Shown here one piece after another: positions 1-11,090 of a stretch of DNA of 64,000 bases. Each line of letters begins with the position of its first letter. Position 1 is the stretch's first letter. Source of the stretch: Pseudomonadota bacterium (GTDB lineage: Bacteria; Pseudomonadota; Alphaproteobacteria; Dongiales; Dongiaceae); assembly GCA_016183985.1 (NCBI GenBank), contig JACPDN010000013.1:1-64000 (forward strand), read 5' to 3'. Under the pieces are notes generated by a model that did no database searches, had not been told where the DNA came from, and saw nothing but the letters and a program-made list of their open reading frames with translations. A program made the translations under genes and the position numbers.

Positions 1-216
1 CACATCGCCGATGAAGTAGCGCAGCGCCGGATACTTCTCAGGCGAGAGTTCCTGCTGCATCTCCCACTGCTTCAGCTCGTCGCGCGAAAAGACGATCAGC
101 CGCTTCGGCTTCCAGTCCTTCAGCACCCGCCGGATGAACGCTTTCCCAAACGAACCCGTCCCGCCCGTCACCAGGATCGATTTCCCGTTCAGATCGGGAA
201 GTTCCGTATCAAACAT
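1..216 (-). CDS. pseB: UDP-N-acetylglucosamine 4,6-dehydratase (inverting), 3' part missing
   Basis: Only the first 72 codons lie in the window; the gene runs off the left edge. The start ATG is followed by the Rossmann nucleotide-binding loop TGGTGSFG (about residues 18-25) and by the stretch SRDELKQWEMQQ, which is characteristic of PseB-type short-chain dehydratases. PseB converts UDP-GlcNAc to the 4-keto-6-deoxy-L-altro sugar, the first step of pseudaminic acid synthesis for flagellin or surface glycans. The next enzyme, PseC, is encoded about 42 kb away in this window on the other strand. A related FlaA1/CapD-type dehydratase cannot be wholly excluded from 72 residues. Confidence 0.85.
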   Translation of the reverse strand, partial: MFDTELPDLNGKSILVTGGTGSFGKAFIRRVLKDWKPKRLIVFSRDELKQWEMQQELSPEKYPALRYFIGDV

Positions 217-311
217 CGTGCTTAATTCCTTGGAAAAATGGACGTCCCTTTAGGGCCTAGCGGGGGTTGGCGGTGCTGTCAATGTGAGCGCGCGGGAGGG
301 GGTATTTGCCC

Positions 312-344
312 AATAAAAAGGGGGCGCGACAAAACCGCGCCCCC
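312..344 (-). terminator. Rho-independent terminator of gcdH
   Basis: Read on the minus strand, a nine-pair GC-rich stem (GGGGGCGCG with CGCGCCCCC, loop of seven) is followed directly by a TTTTTATT tract. It sits 26 bases past the gcdH stop codon, so it most likely ends that transcript. Confidence 0.8.
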
Positions 345-369
345 TGTCGGTCCGGCTTTCAGCCAATTG

Positions 370-1566
<1,197 letters not shown>

Positions 1567-1740
1567 GGCAGTACTCCGATGGTTTTCTGTCGTTGCTTAA
1601 CCTTAAGGCGGCGGATGCTATATCATGGTGCCTGTATGCGCGACAGGGCGGCTTGGCGCAGCCCGCTTATGTGCGACAGTCGGACCTGTGCCGCAGCCGC
1701 ATGCGAGCTATGCGTCCGCCCCCTCGGGAAAGGGTCATCA

Positions 1741-1956
1741 TTGTCCGACGACGGTTACATCATCGAGTTTCACCAGGTGGGGAGTTACGTCAAGGTCTCG
1801 GCCATGGACCCGGTGACGCTCACCGAGGTGTCGATCCCGGTGCCCGCGAATCTCCCCCAGGGACAGGCGGCGCAGGCAGCAATCCGCAGGCTCAAATACG
1901 TGCTCGCCCGGCGAAATGGCATGAGTGCTGACGGAACGGCTGGGGAACGCAAATAA
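1741..1956 (+). CDS. DUF6898-like small protein
   Basis: The protein has about 71 residues and its core reads GYIIEFHQVGSYVKVSAMDP, then SIPVPAN, then an alanine/arginine-rich helix ending KYVLARR. This matches my memory of DUF6898, a short alphaproteobacterial family of unknown role. The chosen start is TTG at the head of SDDGYIIEF, because a purine-rich GGGAAAGGG lies at suitable distance before it and homology begins there. An in-frame start further upstream (1579) would add about 54 residues with no protein-like character. It is transcribed divergently from gcdH. Confidence 0.55.
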   Translation: MSDDGYIIEFHQVGSYVKVSAMDPVTLTEVSIPVPANLPQGQAAQAAIRRLKYVLARRNGMSADGTAGERK

Positions 1957-2210
1957 CACCTTGTCCCCTCGGAATTGTCGCGATAGGGTCCGCTTCAATG
2001 ACGAGCTGCACACCGACGGGCCCGCTAAAAGCCCGCGAGTTGTGGCCGGAATGGGGGCCTTTCGTTTGATGTGACGTCGGTGCCAATAGATCGATTCCTG
2101 AGGGGTTCGATCTTGCGCGCCGGCCTGGGGCATTGCCAATCCGACCACCGACGCAAAGTGTGCTGCTCAAGGCAGGCCAATAGGCCAGAGCAGAGGAGAC
2201 TGCGCGCGAG

Positions 2211-3140
2211 ATGGATTGGTTTCCATATTTCCTGCAGCAGCTGATCAACGGGCTAACGCTCGGATCCATCTACGGACTCATCGCCATCGGCTACACGATG
2301 GTCTACGGCATCATCGGCATGGTTAACTTCGCCCATGGCGACGTTTACATGATCGGCGCCTTCCAGGCGATGATCGTGTTCCTGCTGTGCGGCACGCTCG
2401 GCATCTCTTGGGTGCCGCTGCAATTGCTGCTGATGCTGGTGGTGTCGATGGTCTTGACCGCCGCCTATGGCTGGACGGTTGAGCGCATCGCCTATCGGCC
2501 CTTACGCGGGGCACCTCGCCTGGCGCCGCTCATTACCGCGATCGGCATGTCGATCTTCCTGCAGAACTATGTGCAGCTGGTACAGGGACCACGTCCCAAG
2601 CCGATTGAATCGATCATCAGCGGCGGTGTTTCGCTCATGACCCGCAGCGACGGCAGCTTCACCGTTCAGCTCGGTTGGATGCAGATCATCATCATCATCG
2701 CGACCGTCGTGCTGATGGCGGGCTTCACGCTCCTCATCACCCGCACGTCGCTGGGTAGAGCCCAGCGCGCCTGCGAGCAGGACATGAAGATGGCCTCGCT
2801 CCTCGGCGTCAATGTCGACCGCACCATCTCGATGACCTTCGTCATGGGTGCAGGGCTTGCCGCCATCGCGGGTACGATGGTGACACTCTATTACGGCAAC
2901 AACGACTTCTACATGGGCTTCCTTGCCGGCATCAAAGCCTTCACGGCGGCGGTACTGGGCGGCATCGGCTCGCTCCCCGGCGCCATGCTGGGCGGTGTGC
3001 TGCTGGGCGTCATCGAAGCCTTGTGGTCCGCCTATTTCTCCGCAGAATACAAAGACGTCGCCGCGTTTGGCGTGTTGGTCCTGGTGCTGATCTTCCGACC
3101 GACCGGCCTCCTCGGGCGGCCTGAAGTGGAAAAGGTCTAA
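2211..3140 (+). CDS. livH: Branched-chain amino acid ABC transporter permease LivH
   Basis: This 309-residue polytopic membrane protein opens with the LivH-type sequence [34 protein letters not shown], quoted here in parts as LINGLTLGS and [15 protein letters not shown]. It forms the inner-membrane channel with LivM for high-affinity uptake of leucine, isoleucine and valine or related amino acids. A GAGGAG ribosome site precedes the ATG. It heads the operon livH-livM-livG-livF-DUF6867; the gap to livM is only four bases. The C-terminal repeat [17 protein letters not shown] is the permease family's conserved loop. Confidence 0.93.
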   Translation: MDWFPYFLQQLINGLTLGSIYGLIAIGYTMVYGIIGMVNFAHGDVYMIGAFQAMIVFLLCGTLGISWVPLQLLLMLVVSMVLTAAYGWTVERIAYRPLRGAPRLAPLITAIGMSIFLQNYVQLVQGPRPKPIESIISGGVSLMTRSDGSFTVQLGWMQIIIIIATVVLMAGFTLLITRTSLGRAQRACEQDMKMASLLGVNVDRTISMTFVMGAGLAAIAGTMVTLYYGNNDFYMGFLAGIKAFTAAVLGGIGSLPGAMLGGVLLGVIEALWSAYFSAEYKDVAAFGVLVLVLIFRPTGLLGRPEVEKV

Positions 3141-3144
3141 CGCG

Positions 3145-4707
3145 ATGACTGACATGACCCTTTCCGCCGGTCCGAAGGCGCCGTCGCCGCTGGTCGAAGC
3201 CGCGAAGGACGCGGTCTTTGCCGCTATCCTCGTCTTCCTGCTGAGCTGGCTGATGATCGGTTATCAGACCCAGGTTCTTCAGGGCCAGCCGATGAGCTAT
3301 GTCACGCGTTACAGCGACGTGCTCTGGGCGGTGTTCCTGATCCCGGCCGGGCGCTTCCTGATGACGCTGACCCGCTTCGATCGCACCTTGCCGGCGGTCA
3401 TCGGCGGTGCTCTGGGCTTCATCTATCTCTTCATCCCAGGTGTGCTGGGCGTCCTCGAAGTGCCGGTCTACGGGGAGTTCTTCGTCACCGTCGATCCGCT
3501 GCAGCCCGATATCCTGCCCTTCGAGCAGCCGATGGTGAACGTGATCTTCGGCATCGGCGCGTTCTTCGTGCTGGCTGCCGGCCTGCGGGCGCGGCGCAAA
3601 AAGACCGTTGGGGCACAGACACTCGAAGTCCGCGAAGCCGCCGAAGCGCGTCAGGCGCGCATTTCCAAGAATCTCTCCAGCATCCTGGGACCGCTGCTGA
3701 TCGCGGTGGCGCTCATCATTCCCTTTACACCCTGGGGCGACCGGAAGCTGGTCGATACGCTGATCCTGGTCATGACTTATGTCATGCTCGGCTGGGGCCT
3801 CAACATCGTGGTGGGCCTCGCCGGCCTCCTCGATCTCGGCTACGTCGCCTTCTACGCTGTCGGCGCCTATACTTATGCCAAGCTATCGATCGATCTCGGC
3901 CTCGATTTCTGGGCGAGCCTTCCGATTGCCGGTGCCATTGCAGCAACCTTTGGTGTGGCCCTCGGCTTCCCGGTCCTGCGTTTGCGCGGCGATTACCTTG
4001 CCATCGTGACGCTGGGCTTTGGCGAGATCATCCGCATTATCCTCATAAACTGGCAGATCTTCACTGGCGGCCCCAACGGCCTTGGCAACATCGCCAAGAT
4101 CGATTTCTTCGGCATTCCGTTCGAGCGCAATCCGAAGGAGGGCGAACTCGCCTTCCACACGCTCTTCGGGCTCGATTTCAGCCCAGTGCACCGCATCTAC
4201 TTCCTCTATTACGTCATCATCGCGCTGGCGCTCGTGACCAATTTCGTCACCATCCGCCTGCGCAGGATGCCGATCGGCAGGGCCTGGGAAGCCTTGCGCG
4301 AGGACGAAACTGCGTGCCGGGCGCTTGGCATCAACCCGACCAACACCAAGCTCACGGCCTTTGCCTTGGGCGCGATGTTCGCGGGCTTTGCCGGCTCGTT
4401 CTTTGCCACACGCCAGGGCTTCGTCAGCCCCGAGAGTTTCACCTTCATCGAGTCCGCGGTGATCCTCGCCATCGTCGTCCTCGGCGGCATGGGTAGCCAG
4501 GTCGGTGTCGCCTTGGCGGCGATCCTGCTCATCGGCCTGCCTGAAGTGCTGCGCGAATTGTCGCTCTACCGCATGCTGGTCTTCGGTGGCGTCATGGTGC
4601 TGATCATGCTGTTGCGCCCCAAGGGCCTGCTGTCCTTCCGCGTGCCCACCATCCAGCTCCATGGCAAGAAAGCCTTGCCGCCTACGACGGCGGGAGCGGT
4701 GAAATGA
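3145..4707 (+). CDS. livM: Branched-chain amino acid ABC transporter permease LivM
   Basis: At 520 residues this LivM is longer than the usual 320-430. An N-terminal extension of about 190 residues carries several extra hydrophobic segments before the conserved core, which begins around [19 protein letters not shown]. The conserved loops [33 protein letters not shown] and [11 protein letters not shown] are all present. It pairs with LivH in the membrane. Its last codons overlap the livG start in an ATGA arrangement, which implies translational coupling. The long N-terminus is a known variation of the family. Confidence 0.93.
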   Translation: MTDMTLSAGPKAPSPLVEAAKDAVFAAILVFLLSWLMIGYQTQVLQGQPMSYVTRYSDVLWAVFLIPAGRFLMTLTRFDRTLPAVIGGALGFIYLFIPGVLGVLEVPVYGEFFVTVDPLQPDILPFEQPMVNVIFGIGAFFVLAAGLRARRKKTVGAQTLEVREAAEARQARISKNLSSILGPLLIAVALIIPFTPWGDRKLVDTLILVMTYVMLGWGLNIVVGLAGLLDLGYVAFYAVGAYTYAKLSIDLGLDFWASLPIAGAIAATFGVALGFPVLRLRGDYLAIVTLGFGEIIRIILINWQIFTGGPNGLGNIAKIDFFGIPFERNPKEGELAFHTLFGLDFSPVHRIYFLYYVIIALALVTNFVTIRLRRMPIGRAWEALREDETACRALGINPTNTKLTAFALGAMFAGFAGSFFATRQGFVSPESFTFIESAVILAIVVLGGMGSQVGVALAAILLIGLPEVLRELSLYRMLVFGGVMVLIMLLRPKGLLSFRVPTIQLHGKKALPPTTAGAVK

Positions 4708-5540
4708 GTGCGCCCATGAATGCCCCGGCAATCGCTACCGGCGATACCTTGCTCGAGGTCGAGCGTCTCACCATGCGTTTTGGTGGCCTTGTCGCCATCA
4801 ATGATGTCAGCTTCTCGGCCAAGAAGCGCCAGATCACCGGCGTCATCGGTCCGAACGGCGCCGGCAAGACGACGCTCTTCAACTGCATCACCGGCTTCTA
4901 CAAGCCAACGGTGGGTCGCATCGCCCTGCAGGCGGAAGGGCGCGATCCCTTCCTCCTCGAACGCATGGACGGGTTCCGCATCGGCCAGCGGGCAAAGGTC
5001 GCGCGCACCTTCCAGAATATCCGCCTGTTCCCCGGCATGTCCGTGCTGGAAAACCTGATGGTGGCCCAGCACAACAAGCTGATGCATGCCTCGGGCTGGA
5101 CCGTGCTGGGCCTTCTCGGCCTGCCGTCCTTCCGCCATGCCGAGGCAGCGGCCAAGGAAATGGCGGTGCGCTGGCTGGAGCGGGTAAAGCTCACGCGCGT
5201 CGCCGACGAGCCGGCCGGGAGCTTGCCTTATGGCGATCAGCGGCGCCTCGAAATCGCCCGCGCCATGTGCACCGAGCCGGTTCTGCTCTGTCTCGACGAA
5301 CCGGCGGCCGGTCTCAACCCGAAGGAATCGGGTGAACTCAATGCGCTGCTGCTCTCGATCCGCGACGAGTTCGGCATCGGCCTGCTCCTCATCGAACATG
5401 ACATGAGCGTGGTGATGGGTATTTCGGACCATATCGTGGTGCTGGATTACGGCAGCAAGATCGCCGATGGCACGCCGGCGGAGATCCGCAACGATCCCGC
5501 CGTCATTCGCGCCTATCTCGGCGAAGAAGATACGGAATAG
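4704..5540 (+). CDS. livG: Branched-chain amino acid ABC transporter ATP-binding protein LivG
   Basis: This 278-residue ABC ATPase has Walker [10 protein letters not shown] (about residues 51-59), a signature of the form [15 protein letters not shown], Walker [11 protein letters not shown] and the switch histidine in LLIEHDM. The degenerate GDQ signature, rather than SGGQ, is typical of LivG. With LivF it powers import through LivHM. It overlaps livM by four bases and is followed at once by livF. Confidence 0.93.
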   Translation: MSAPMNAPAIATGDTLLEVERLTMRFGGLVAINDVSFSAKKRQITGVIGPNGAGKTTLFNCITGFYKPTVGRIALQAEGRDPFLLERMDGFRIGQRAKVARTFQNIRLFPGMSVLENLMVAQHNKLMHASGWTVLGLLGLPSFRHAEAAAKEMAVRWLERVKLTRVADEPAGSLPYGDQRRLEIARAMCTEPVLLCLDEPAAGLNPKESGELNALLLSIRDEFGIGLLLIEHDMSVVMGISDHIVVLDYGSKIADGTPAEIRNDPAVIRAYLGEEDTE

Positions 5541-5549
5541 GTGGGCGCG

Positions 5550-6260
5550 ATGCTCAATATCTCACGCGTTCACACGTTCTACGGCCATATCGAAGCCCTT
5601 AAAGGCATCGACATGGAAATCAAGCAGGGCGAAATCGTCACCTTGATCGGCGCCAACGGTGCCGGCAAGTCAACCTTGCTGATGACGATCTGCGGCACGC
5701 CGCGGGCACGTTCGGGCCGCATCGTCTTCGAGGGCAAGGACATCGCCCAGCTGCCCACCTACGAGATCATGCGTCTTGGCATCGCCCAATCGCCGGAAGG
5801 CCGCCGCATTTTCCCGCGCATGACCGTGCAGGAAAACCTGCGCATGGGGGCGATCACTGCCGATGCACAGTATTTCGAACAAGATCTCGAACGGGTCTTC
5901 ACGATCTTCCCGCGGTTGAAGGAGCGCGCCGGTCAACGCGGCGGCACGCTGTCTGGTGGTGAGCAGCAGATGCTGGCAATTGCCCGCGCGCTGATGAGCC
6001 GGCCGCGCCTGCTGCTGCTTGATGAACCGTCGCTGGGTCTGGCGCCGATCATCGTCCGGCAGATCTTCTCGACCATCAAGGAGATCAACCGGCAGCAGGG
6101 CATGACGGTCTTCCTGGTTGAGCAGAACGCCAACCACGCGCTGAAACTCGCCCATCGCGGCTATGTCATGGTGAATGGCGTCATCACCCTGTCCGGCACC
6201 GGCCAGGAATTGCTGAGCAATGCCGAAGTCCGCGCCGCCTATCTTGAAGGGGGCCACTGA
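5550..6260 (+). CDS. livF: Branched-chain amino acid ABC transporter ATP-binding protein LivF
   Basis: This ABC ATPase of about 236 residues has Walker A GANGAGKST, signature LSGGEQQMLAIARAL, Walker B LLLLDEPSLGLAP and a switch histidine in VEQNANHAL. ATG 5550 is preferred over the in-frame GTG at 5541, because LivF proteins usually begin ML.I..VH..YG and an AGG lies eight bases before that ATG. The GTG would overlap the likely ribosome site. It is the second ATPase of the Liv importer, and the gene after it starts two bases past its stop. Confidence 0.92.
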   Translation: MLNISRVHTFYGHIEALKGIDMEIKQGEIVTLIGANGAGKSTLLMTICGTPRARSGRIVFEGKDIAQLPTYEIMRLGIAQSPEGRRIFPRMTVQENLRMGAITADAQYFEQDLERVFTIFPRLKERAGQRGGTLSGGEQQMLAIARALMSRPRLLLLDEPSLGLAPIIVRQIFSTIKEINRQQGMTVFLVEQNANHALKLAHRGYVMVNGVITLSGTGQELLSNAEVRAAYLEGGH

Positions 6261-6261
6261 C

Positions 6262-6600
6262 ATGAAAGAAGTGCTGGTCTTTCTGTTCCTGACCATCATC
6301 ATCTTTGGTGGTGCCTCGTTCTTGATGGGACAGGCGATTGCCGAAACTTGGCGCCCCGTCTGGCAAAACGTCGTTTACGGCGTGTTGCTCGTGGTGTTGG
6401 AGCGCTTCTTCGCCTCGACCTTGTTCCAGGCGCCGCCCTTCAATATCGGGGCCATCCTATTAAATGCTGTCGTCATCATCGGCTTTGCTCTGCTGGCCTA
6501 CCGGCTCACCCAGGTGCGCAAGATGGTCAGCCAGTACCCCTGGCTTTACGAGCGCAGCGGGCTGTTTTCGTGGCGCGACAAGCCCACAACCGGGGGTTAA
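6262..6600 (+). CDS. DUF6867 membrane protein of the liv operon
   Basis: This protein of 112 residues has about three hydrophobic segments. Its conserved parts are AETWRPVWQNVVY near the N-terminal third and the end RLTQVRKMVSQYPWLYERSG. I recall the same ending in DUF6867 proteins, which in Rhodospirillales sit directly behind livF. The start ATG lies two bases after the livF stop, with AAGGGGG upstream, so the two genes are surely cotranscribed. Its role is unknown; an accessory of the Liv importer is an inference from position only. Confidence 0.7.
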   Translation: MKEVLVFLFLTIIIFGGASFLMGQAIAETWRPVWQNVVYGVLLVVLERFFASTLFQAPPFNIGAILLNAVVIIGFALLAYRLTQVRKMVSQYPWLYERSGLFSWRDKPTTGG

Positions 6601-6763
6601 GTCCGACAAAACGCCGGGTTGAGCGGCGGAACGGTGGATCACGGAGTTTTGCAGCCGGATTGCATTGACCCGGCTGTATTAAGGCGGGAAGATGCTGCCA
6701 GCTTAACCGGGCGGCGGAAGACCGCAGGGGTAAGTGACAACTCAGGCTTTATGTGAGGGATCA

Positions 6764-7897
6764 ATGTTCAAGACTCTGATTGGCTCGACGGCGCTGGCCG
6801 CCGTGCTGGCTATCGGTGCGTTTGGCGGCGTGTCGTCGGCTCAGGCCGACATCACCATCGCCGTTGCTGGTCCGATGACCGGCGAACTCGCGGCATTCGG
6901 CGAACAGCTGAAGCGCGGTGCGGAAAAGGCAGTTGCCGACATTAACGCCAAGGGCGGCGTCAACGGCGAACAGCTGAAGCTCGAAATCGGCGACGACCAA
7001 TGCGACCCGAAGCAGGCCGTGCAGGTCGCCAACGATCTCGTCAAGAAGGGCGTCGCTTTTGTCGCCGGCCACTTCTGCTCGGGTTCGTCGATCCCGGCTT
7101 CGGCAGTCTACGCTGAAGAAGGCATCGTGCAGATCACCCCGGCGTCGACCAACCCGGCGCTGACCGAAGACTCCGCTGCCAAGGGCATCAACACGATTTT
7201 CCGCACCTGCGGTCGTGACGACGCTCAGGGTGTGTTCGCGGGTCCGTGGCTCGCCAAGACCTACACCGGCAAGAACGTCGCCATCCTTGACGACAAGTCG
7301 GCCTATGGTCAGGGCCTTGCCAATGAAACGGCGAAGAACTTCGAAGGCGCTGGTGGCAAGGTCGCGGTCCGCGACACCTACACCGCGAAGGAGAAGGACT
7401 TCTCGGCGCTCATCAGCAAGCTGAAGGACGCCAAGATCGACGCCGTTTACATCGGTGGCTACCACAACGACGTGGGCCTGATGGTCCGCCAGGGGCGTGA
7501 GCAGGGCTTCGAAGCCGCGTTCATCTCGGCCGACGCTCTCAACACTGCCGAATTCTGGTCGATCTCCGGCCCGGCCGGTGAAGGTCTGCGCTACTCGGAT
7601 GCGGCTTCGGCCGTCAACCTCGACTCCGCCAAGGATGTCGTGGCCTCGTTCCGCGCTGACAACTACGAGCCGGAAGGCTACACGCTGAACAGCTACGCCG
7701 CGATCCAGGCTTGGGCCGCTGCGGCGACCAAGGCCGGTTCGACCGACGGCGCCAAGGTTGCGGAAGCCCTGCGTTCGGGTCCGATCCCGACTGCGATCGG
7801 CGACCTGACCTTCGATGCCAAGGGCGACCTGACCAAGGTGAACTATGCCTGGTACGTCTATCACGACGGCAAGGCCATCCAGGAACCGCTGAACTAA
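6764..7897 (+). CDS. LivJ/LivK-type amino acid binding protein, periplasmic (copy 1)
   Basis: This substrate-binding protein of 377 residues has a classical signal peptide with cleavage near SSAQA-DIT. The fold signature is AGPMTGELAAFGEQ, and two cysteines occur in GDDQCDPKQA and GHFCSGSS, matching the disulfide of E. coli LivJ. It delivers branched-chain or related amino acids to LivHMGF. ATG 6764 is chosen because GAGGGA precedes it and the signal peptide follows directly. It lies 163 bases after the permease operon and has its own strong terminator, which suggests separate, higher expression. Confidence 0.9.
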   Translation: MFKTLIGSTALAAVLAIGAFGGVSSAQADITIAVAGPMTGELAAFGEQLKRGAEKAVADINAKGGVNGEQLKLEIGDDQCDPKQAVQVANDLVKKGVAFVAGHFCSGSSIPASAVYAEEGIVQITPASTNPALTEDSAAKGINTIFRTCGRDDAQGVFAGPWLAKTYTGKNVAILDDKSAYGQGLANETAKNFEGAGGKVAVRDTYTAKEKDFSALISKLKDAKIDAVYIGGYHNDVGLMVRQGREQGFEAAFISADALNTAEFWSISGPAGEGLRYSDAASAVNLDSAKDVVASFRADNYEPEGYTLNSYAAIQAWAAAATKAGSTDGAKVAEALRSGPIPTAIGDLTFDAKGDLTKVNYAWYVYHDGKAIQEPLN

Positions 7898-7938
7898 GCA
7901 GCTGAACTAATCATCCGCTCTTAACTGAGCTGATGAGG

Positions 7939-7971
7939 AAAGCCCGGGCGTCACGCCCGGGCTTTTTGTTT
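7939..7971 (+). terminator. Rho-independent terminator after the first binding protein
   Basis: A 12-pair stem (AAAGCCCGGGCG with its complement, three-base loop) runs into TTTTTGTTT. It separates the first binding-protein gene from the two that follow. Confidence 0.9.
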
Positions 7972-8033
7972 GCCCGCAAGGCAGTGAGTCGCTAGGCTAA
8001 TTTGCAACTATTTGTCATTGCTGTGAGTGGGAA

Positions 8034-9176
8034 ATGTGGAAGCCAATTGGTACGTTGTCGATCGCTGTGCTTAGCGTTGCTCTTTGGAGCTGCACCGGTG
8101 CTGGTCAAAAAGCGATTCAGCAACCGGCTGGAAATGTAATCGAGATCGGCGTGGCAGGCCCGATGTCGGGAGAACTGGCCGTCTTCGGCGAGCAGCTCCG
8201 TAAAGGCGTCGAAATGGCCGTCGCCGATATCAATGCGGCGGGCGGGCTCAATGGAAAGCAACTGCACCTGAACATCGGCGACGACCAATGTGATCCTGCG
8301 AAGGCGCGTCGTGTCGCAAACAATCTGTCAGATGAAGGTGTCAGCTTCGTGGTTGGCCATTTCTGCTCCGGTTCCTCGATTCCGGCATCTGAGGTCTATG
8401 GCCCCCGCAATATTCTGCAGATCACGCCGTCGTCGACCAATCCTGCGCTCACGGAAGGTGCAGCTTCCGACGGTATCACGACGGTCCTTCGCACGACGGG
8501 CCGCGATGATCGGCAGGGTGACACGATCCTCGCTTGGCTGAAGCAGACCTATAGCGGCCAAGTTGTTGCCGTACTCGATGACGGTACAGCGTATGGCGCG
8601 CAAGTCGCGGATGTTGTCAAACGAGGCATGACCAAGGCTGATTTCGCCGAAGTCGTGGTGCACTCCTTCACATCGCGCCAGAAAAATTTCGATACGCTAT
8701 CGAAAGAACTCGCTGATAAGGGCGTCAAAGCAGTCTTCGTCGGTGGTTATCATGACGAGATCGCGCCGTTCGCGCGCGCTATGCGGGCCATCGGCTCGAC
8801 GGCTGAGATAGCTGGGCCGGATGCCCTTAATACGTCCGAATTCTGGACGCTTGCCGGGAAGGCGGGCGAAGGCGTCCGCTATACCGATGGTGCGCCGGCG
8901 ATATCTCTGGCCAGTGCCACCGGCGTCGTAGCAAAGTTTCGCAATGATGGATACGAGCCCGAAGGGTACACACTGTCGAGCTATGCCGCGGTGCAAGCGT
9001 TTGCCGCTGCCGCAAAAGGGACCGGCGCATTTGATGGCGCAAAATTGGCGGCCTGGTTAAAGGCCAATACAGTCCCGTCGGTCGTTGGCGACCTCACCTG
9101 GGATGCCAAAGGTGATCTCAAGGATCCGCGTTATGCCTGGTATGTCTACCATGACGGTGCAGCCTATCGCGAATAG
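8034..9176 (+). CDS. LivJ/LivK-type binding protein, probable lipoprotein (copy 2)
   Basis: This 380-residue paralogue of the preceding gene shares AGPMSGELAVFGEQ, GDDQCDPAKA, GHFCSGSSIPAS and the ending AWYVYHDG. Instead of a cleavable signal peptide it has a short hydrophobic leader ending LWSC (Cys20), a passable lipobox, so it is probably membrane-anchored. Base use is slightly less GC-biased than in copy 1. It has no permease genes of its own and presumably shares LivHMGF, perhaps with another ligand. The gap to the next paralogue is 139 bases with no convincing terminator. Confidence 0.87.
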   Translation: MWKPIGTLSIAVLSVALWSCTGAGQKAIQQPAGNVIEIGVAGPMSGELAVFGEQLRKGVEMAVADINAAGGLNGKQLHLNIGDDQCDPAKARRVANNLSDEGVSFVVGHFCSGSSIPASEVYGPRNILQITPSSTNPALTEGAASDGITTVLRTTGRDDRQGDTILAWLKQTYSGQVVAVLDDGTAYGAQVADVVKRGMTKADFAEVVVHSFTSRQKNFDTLSKELADKGVKAVFVGGYHDEIAPFARAMRAIGSTAEIAGPDALNTSEFWTLAGKAGEGVRYTDGAPAISLASATGVVAKFRNDGYEPEGYTLSSYAAVQAFAAAAKGTGAFDGAKLAAWLKANTVPSVVGDLTWDAKGDLKDPRYAWYVYHDGAAYRE

Positions 9177-9315
9177 CCGAGGGTACGCCGCTAACGCGTA
9201 TGGGCAGTTTTTTGCTCCACACTGTTCGACGTTTCTTTGTCTCACGGCTCTTGCGTCCGGCTCCATCGCTCATTAATCGTATGCGCCTGGGGAGAAGCCT
9301 TGAGGTTCTAAGATC

Positions 9316-10518
9316 GTGACTGTCGGCCGTCTGTTCGTCGCGTCGTTGATGTCGACCCTGTTGCTCGCGGCCTGTGCCGGGCCCAGCGGACCAACCCGGG
9401 AAGAAATCGCGGCCGCCGAGGCCAAGGTTGTTGCCGATGCCGGCTCGGCGCGTGCGGCGGCGGCCGAAGACAACCGCGTCGTCATTGGCCTTGCTGGGCC
9501 GCTGACAGGGGATCTGCAAAAATACGGGCTCGAAATGCGACGCGGCGCCGAGCTTGCCGTGGCCGATCTCAATGCTGCCGGCGGCGTGCTGGGGCGCCGG
9601 CTCGTTCTTGAGGTGGCGGACGATCACTGTGGCAAGCAGGAAGCCGAAAGCGCGGCAAAGGAACTGATCCAGAAAGGCGCCGTGTTCGTCGATGGTCATT
9701 TCTGCTCCGGCTCCTCGATCGAGGGCTCTGAAGTTTATGGACCAGCCGACGTTCTGCAGATCACGCCGTCCGTCACGAATGGCCTGCTGACCGACATAGC
9801 CGTTCAGCGCAAGGTGACGACCTTGCTGCGCGTGGTGGGGCGGGACGAGATGCAGGGCGATTTCGCTGCCGAATGGCTGGCCAAAGCTCACGCTGGCGGG
9901 CCGATCGTCGTGCTCAGCGACAACAGCGCTTACGGTCAGGGCATCTCGCGCCATCTCTACGCGCGCCTCACGGAACTCGGTGTCCGGTCGGTCCTCTCCG
10001 GCGAGTTTGTGCAGGGCCAGAGCAGCTACGCCAATCTCATTGCCAAATTGAAGGAAGTGCGCCCCAGCGCCATCTATGTCGCGGCCTATCACGACGATAT
10101 CGGCCGCCTGACCTGGGCGCTGCGCGTCGCCAAAATCGATGCCGAGATCATCGGTCCGGATGTCCTGAGCAGCCCGGAATTCTGGTCCTTCTCCCAGATG
10201 CGCGGCAATGGCGTGCGCTACAGCGATATGGCGCCTGCGGCCGAGCGGCCGGAAGCGGCGGACATTGTCGCGCGGCTGCGCGCTGGCGGGGGAGGCGAGC
10301 CCACCAATTACAGCCTGAATGCCTATGCCGCCATCCAGGTCTTTGCCGAAGCGGCCAAGGCAACGAAAGGTGTCGATGCCAAGGCCATTGGCGATTATCT
10401 GCGCCAGAACAGCGTCAAAACGATCCTTGGCGAGCTCAAATGGGACGCCAAGGGGGATCTCATCCATGCCGACTACATCTGGTATGTCTGGCAGGATGGT
10501 TTGGCGGTCCGGCAATAA
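9316..10518 (+). CDS. LivJ/LivK-type binding protein, lipoprotein (copy 3)
   Basis: This 400-residue paralogue starts at GTG and has a good lipobox LAAC (Cys20). A charged, alanine-rich linker (about residues 27-57) precedes the binding domain, which begins VVIGLAGPLTGDL. The cysteine pair is kept (DDHCG and GHFCSGSS). It is the most diverged of the three copies: QITPSSTNPALTE of the others is QITPSVTNGLLTD here, so the ligand may differ. It is the last of the three tandem binding proteins before rpiB. Confidence 0.87.
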   Translation: MTVGRLFVASLMSTLLLAACAGPSGPTREEIAAAEAKVVADAGSARAAAAEDNRVVIGLAGPLTGDLQKYGLEMRRGAELAVADLNAAGGVLGRRLVLEVADDHCGKQEAESAAKELIQKGAVFVDGHFCSGSSIEGSEVYGPADVLQITPSVTNGLLTDIAVQRKVTTLLRVVGRDEMQGDFAAEWLAKAHAGGPIVVLSDNSAYGQGISRHLYARLTELGVRSVLSGEFVQGQSSYANLIAKLKEVRPSAIYVAAYHDDIGRLTWALRVAKIDAEIIGPDVLSSPEFWSFSQMRGNGVRYSDMAPAAERPEAADIVARLRAGGGGEPTNYSLNAYAAIQVFAEAAKATKGVDAKAIGDYLRQNSVKTILGELKWDAKGDLIHADYIWYVWQDGLAVRQ

Positions 10519-10658
10519 GCCTCTTTTTGCGCGATGAGCGGCATAGTTTGTGGTTGTTGGCGACCCCGGCCCGGCTATATGGTAGCGCCCGGCCTGAACC
10601 TGCCCAAATCGGCGGGTTTGGGCATCTTGTATATTGGCCAGGACAGATAGCGGCATAA

Positions 10659-11090
10659 ATGGCTGAAAAGATTGCAATTGCCAGCGACCATGCGGGCTAC
10701 GATCTCAAAATCCAGCTAAAGCAGGAGCTGGAAAGGCTTGGGCATGAGGTGCTGGATCTCGGCGCCGACGGGCCAGCCTCCGTCGACTATCCTGATTTCG
10801 CGCTGAAGATGGCCGAGGTGCTCAAGGCCGGTACAGTCGCGCGCGGTGTATTGGTGTGCGGTTCCGGGATCGGTATCTCCATGGCCGCCAACCGTCACAA
10901 GCATGTGCGGGCGGCCCTCGTCCACGACCATCTCACTGCCAAGCTGTCGCGCCAGCATAACAACGCCAACGTCCTTTGCCTGGGCGGCCGGACCACTGGT
11001 CCCGATGTCGCTAAAGACTGTTTGCGCGTGTTTCTTGAGACAGAATTTGAAGGGGGCCGTCACCAAAATCGCGTCGCCAAATTCTGCTGA
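10659..11090 (+). CDS. rpiB: Ribose-5-phosphate isomerase B
   Basis: This 143-residue RpiB/LacAB-family protein has the N-terminal [11 protein letters not shown], the catalytic cysteine in [14 protein letters not shown] (Cys67) and the C-terminal ETEFEGGRH. It interconverts ribose 5-phosphate and ribulose 5-phosphate in the pentose phosphate pathway. It sits 74 bases upstream of glyA, an arrangement common in alphaproteobacteria, and the two are likely cotranscribed. Confidence 0.93.
   Translation: MAEKIAIASDHAGYDLKIQLKQELERLGHEVLDLGADGPASVDYPDFALKMAEVLKAGTVARGVLVCGSGIGISMAANRHKHVRAALVHDHLTAKLSRQHNNANVLCLGGRTTGPDVAKDCLRVFLETEFEGGRHQNRVAKFC

Noticed and set aside
1957-2210. Weak hairpin before livH (AAAGCCC with GGGCCTTT)
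   Set aside because: Pairing is interrupted and the loop is long; it is not good enough to call a terminator.
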